Source of the DNA: Thermoplasmata archaeon
Lineage (GTDB): Archaea; Thermoplasmatota; Thermoplasmata; Thermoplasmatales; Thermoplasmataceae
Direction: 5' to 3'
DNA: 13,263 bases
NCBI GenBank assembly: GCA_021802165.1
Contig: JAKAAU010000011.1
Span: 1-13,263 of the forward strand
Every line of letters starts with the position of its first letter. The first letter of the stretch is position 1. The notes below the pieces were generated by a model that saw only the letters and a list, made by a program, of their open reading frames with translations, searched no databases and was not told where the DNA came from. The translations under genes and the position numbers were made by a program. Shown one piece after another: positions 13,258 through 13,263 of this stretch.

Positions 13258-13263
13258 AACTTT

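Noticed and set aside
1..13263. CRISPR array, insertion sequence or integrated element
   Set aside because: No regularly spaced repeats, transposase, integrase or terminal inverted repeats were found; codon use looks uniform across the window.

Overview
The window looks like archaeal DNA, most likely from an acidophilic member of the Thermoplasmata (Ferroplasma- or Acidiplasma-like). The supporting signs are an AT-rich genome with heavy use of AGG/AGA arginine and ATA isoleucine codons, and start codons that mostly sit about 24-33 bases downstream of an AT-rich TATA-like box with no Shine-Dalgarno sequence (leaderless transcripts). Other signs are a Rieske ferredoxin, CbiD/CbiC/CbiJ cobalamin genes, a PadR regulator and an abundance of permeases. 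The genus assignment is inference from style and gene content; no database was consulted.

Layout. 1-250: 3' end of an acyl-CoA synthetase (+), tail to tail with an MFS permease (253-1416, -). 1558-2526: metallo-beta-lactamase-fold hydrolase (+). 2527-2829: AT-rich gap with no gene. 2830-3195: small unrecognised helical protein (+). 3196-3709: a 514-base gap between converging genes. It contains a GC-rich island (about 56% GC against about 19% just upstream) with its own TATA box and several possible helices, which I read as an undescribed structured RNA gene. 3710-4087 (-): DUF302 protein, divergent from a Rieske [2Fe-2S] ferredoxin (4202-4537, +). 4580-5329 (-): enoyl-CoA hydratase. 5397-8208: a two-gene operon of a 14-TM MFS exporter and an overlapping gene for a secreted, membrane-anchored, sequon-rich surface protein, followed by a PadR-family repressor gene (8238-8735) with its own promoter. 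8965-11571: zinc-ribbon protein, then CbiJ, CbiC and CbiD of the anaerobic cobalamin pathway, packed as an operon. 11587-13257 (-): APC-superfamily amino acid permease, possibly cut at its 5' end by the window edge.

How the genes fit together. The exporter, surface protein and PadR gene form a plausible drug- or metabolite-efflux module. The exporter's start region carries overlapping AGACAT/ATGTCT half-sites that include the ATGT-N8-ACAT spacing known for PadR operators. The acyl-CoA synthetase and enoyl-CoA hydratase both belong to fatty or organic acid catabolism but are separately transcribed. The cob genes supply three non-consecutive corrin-ring steps; the rest of the pathway must lie elsewhere.
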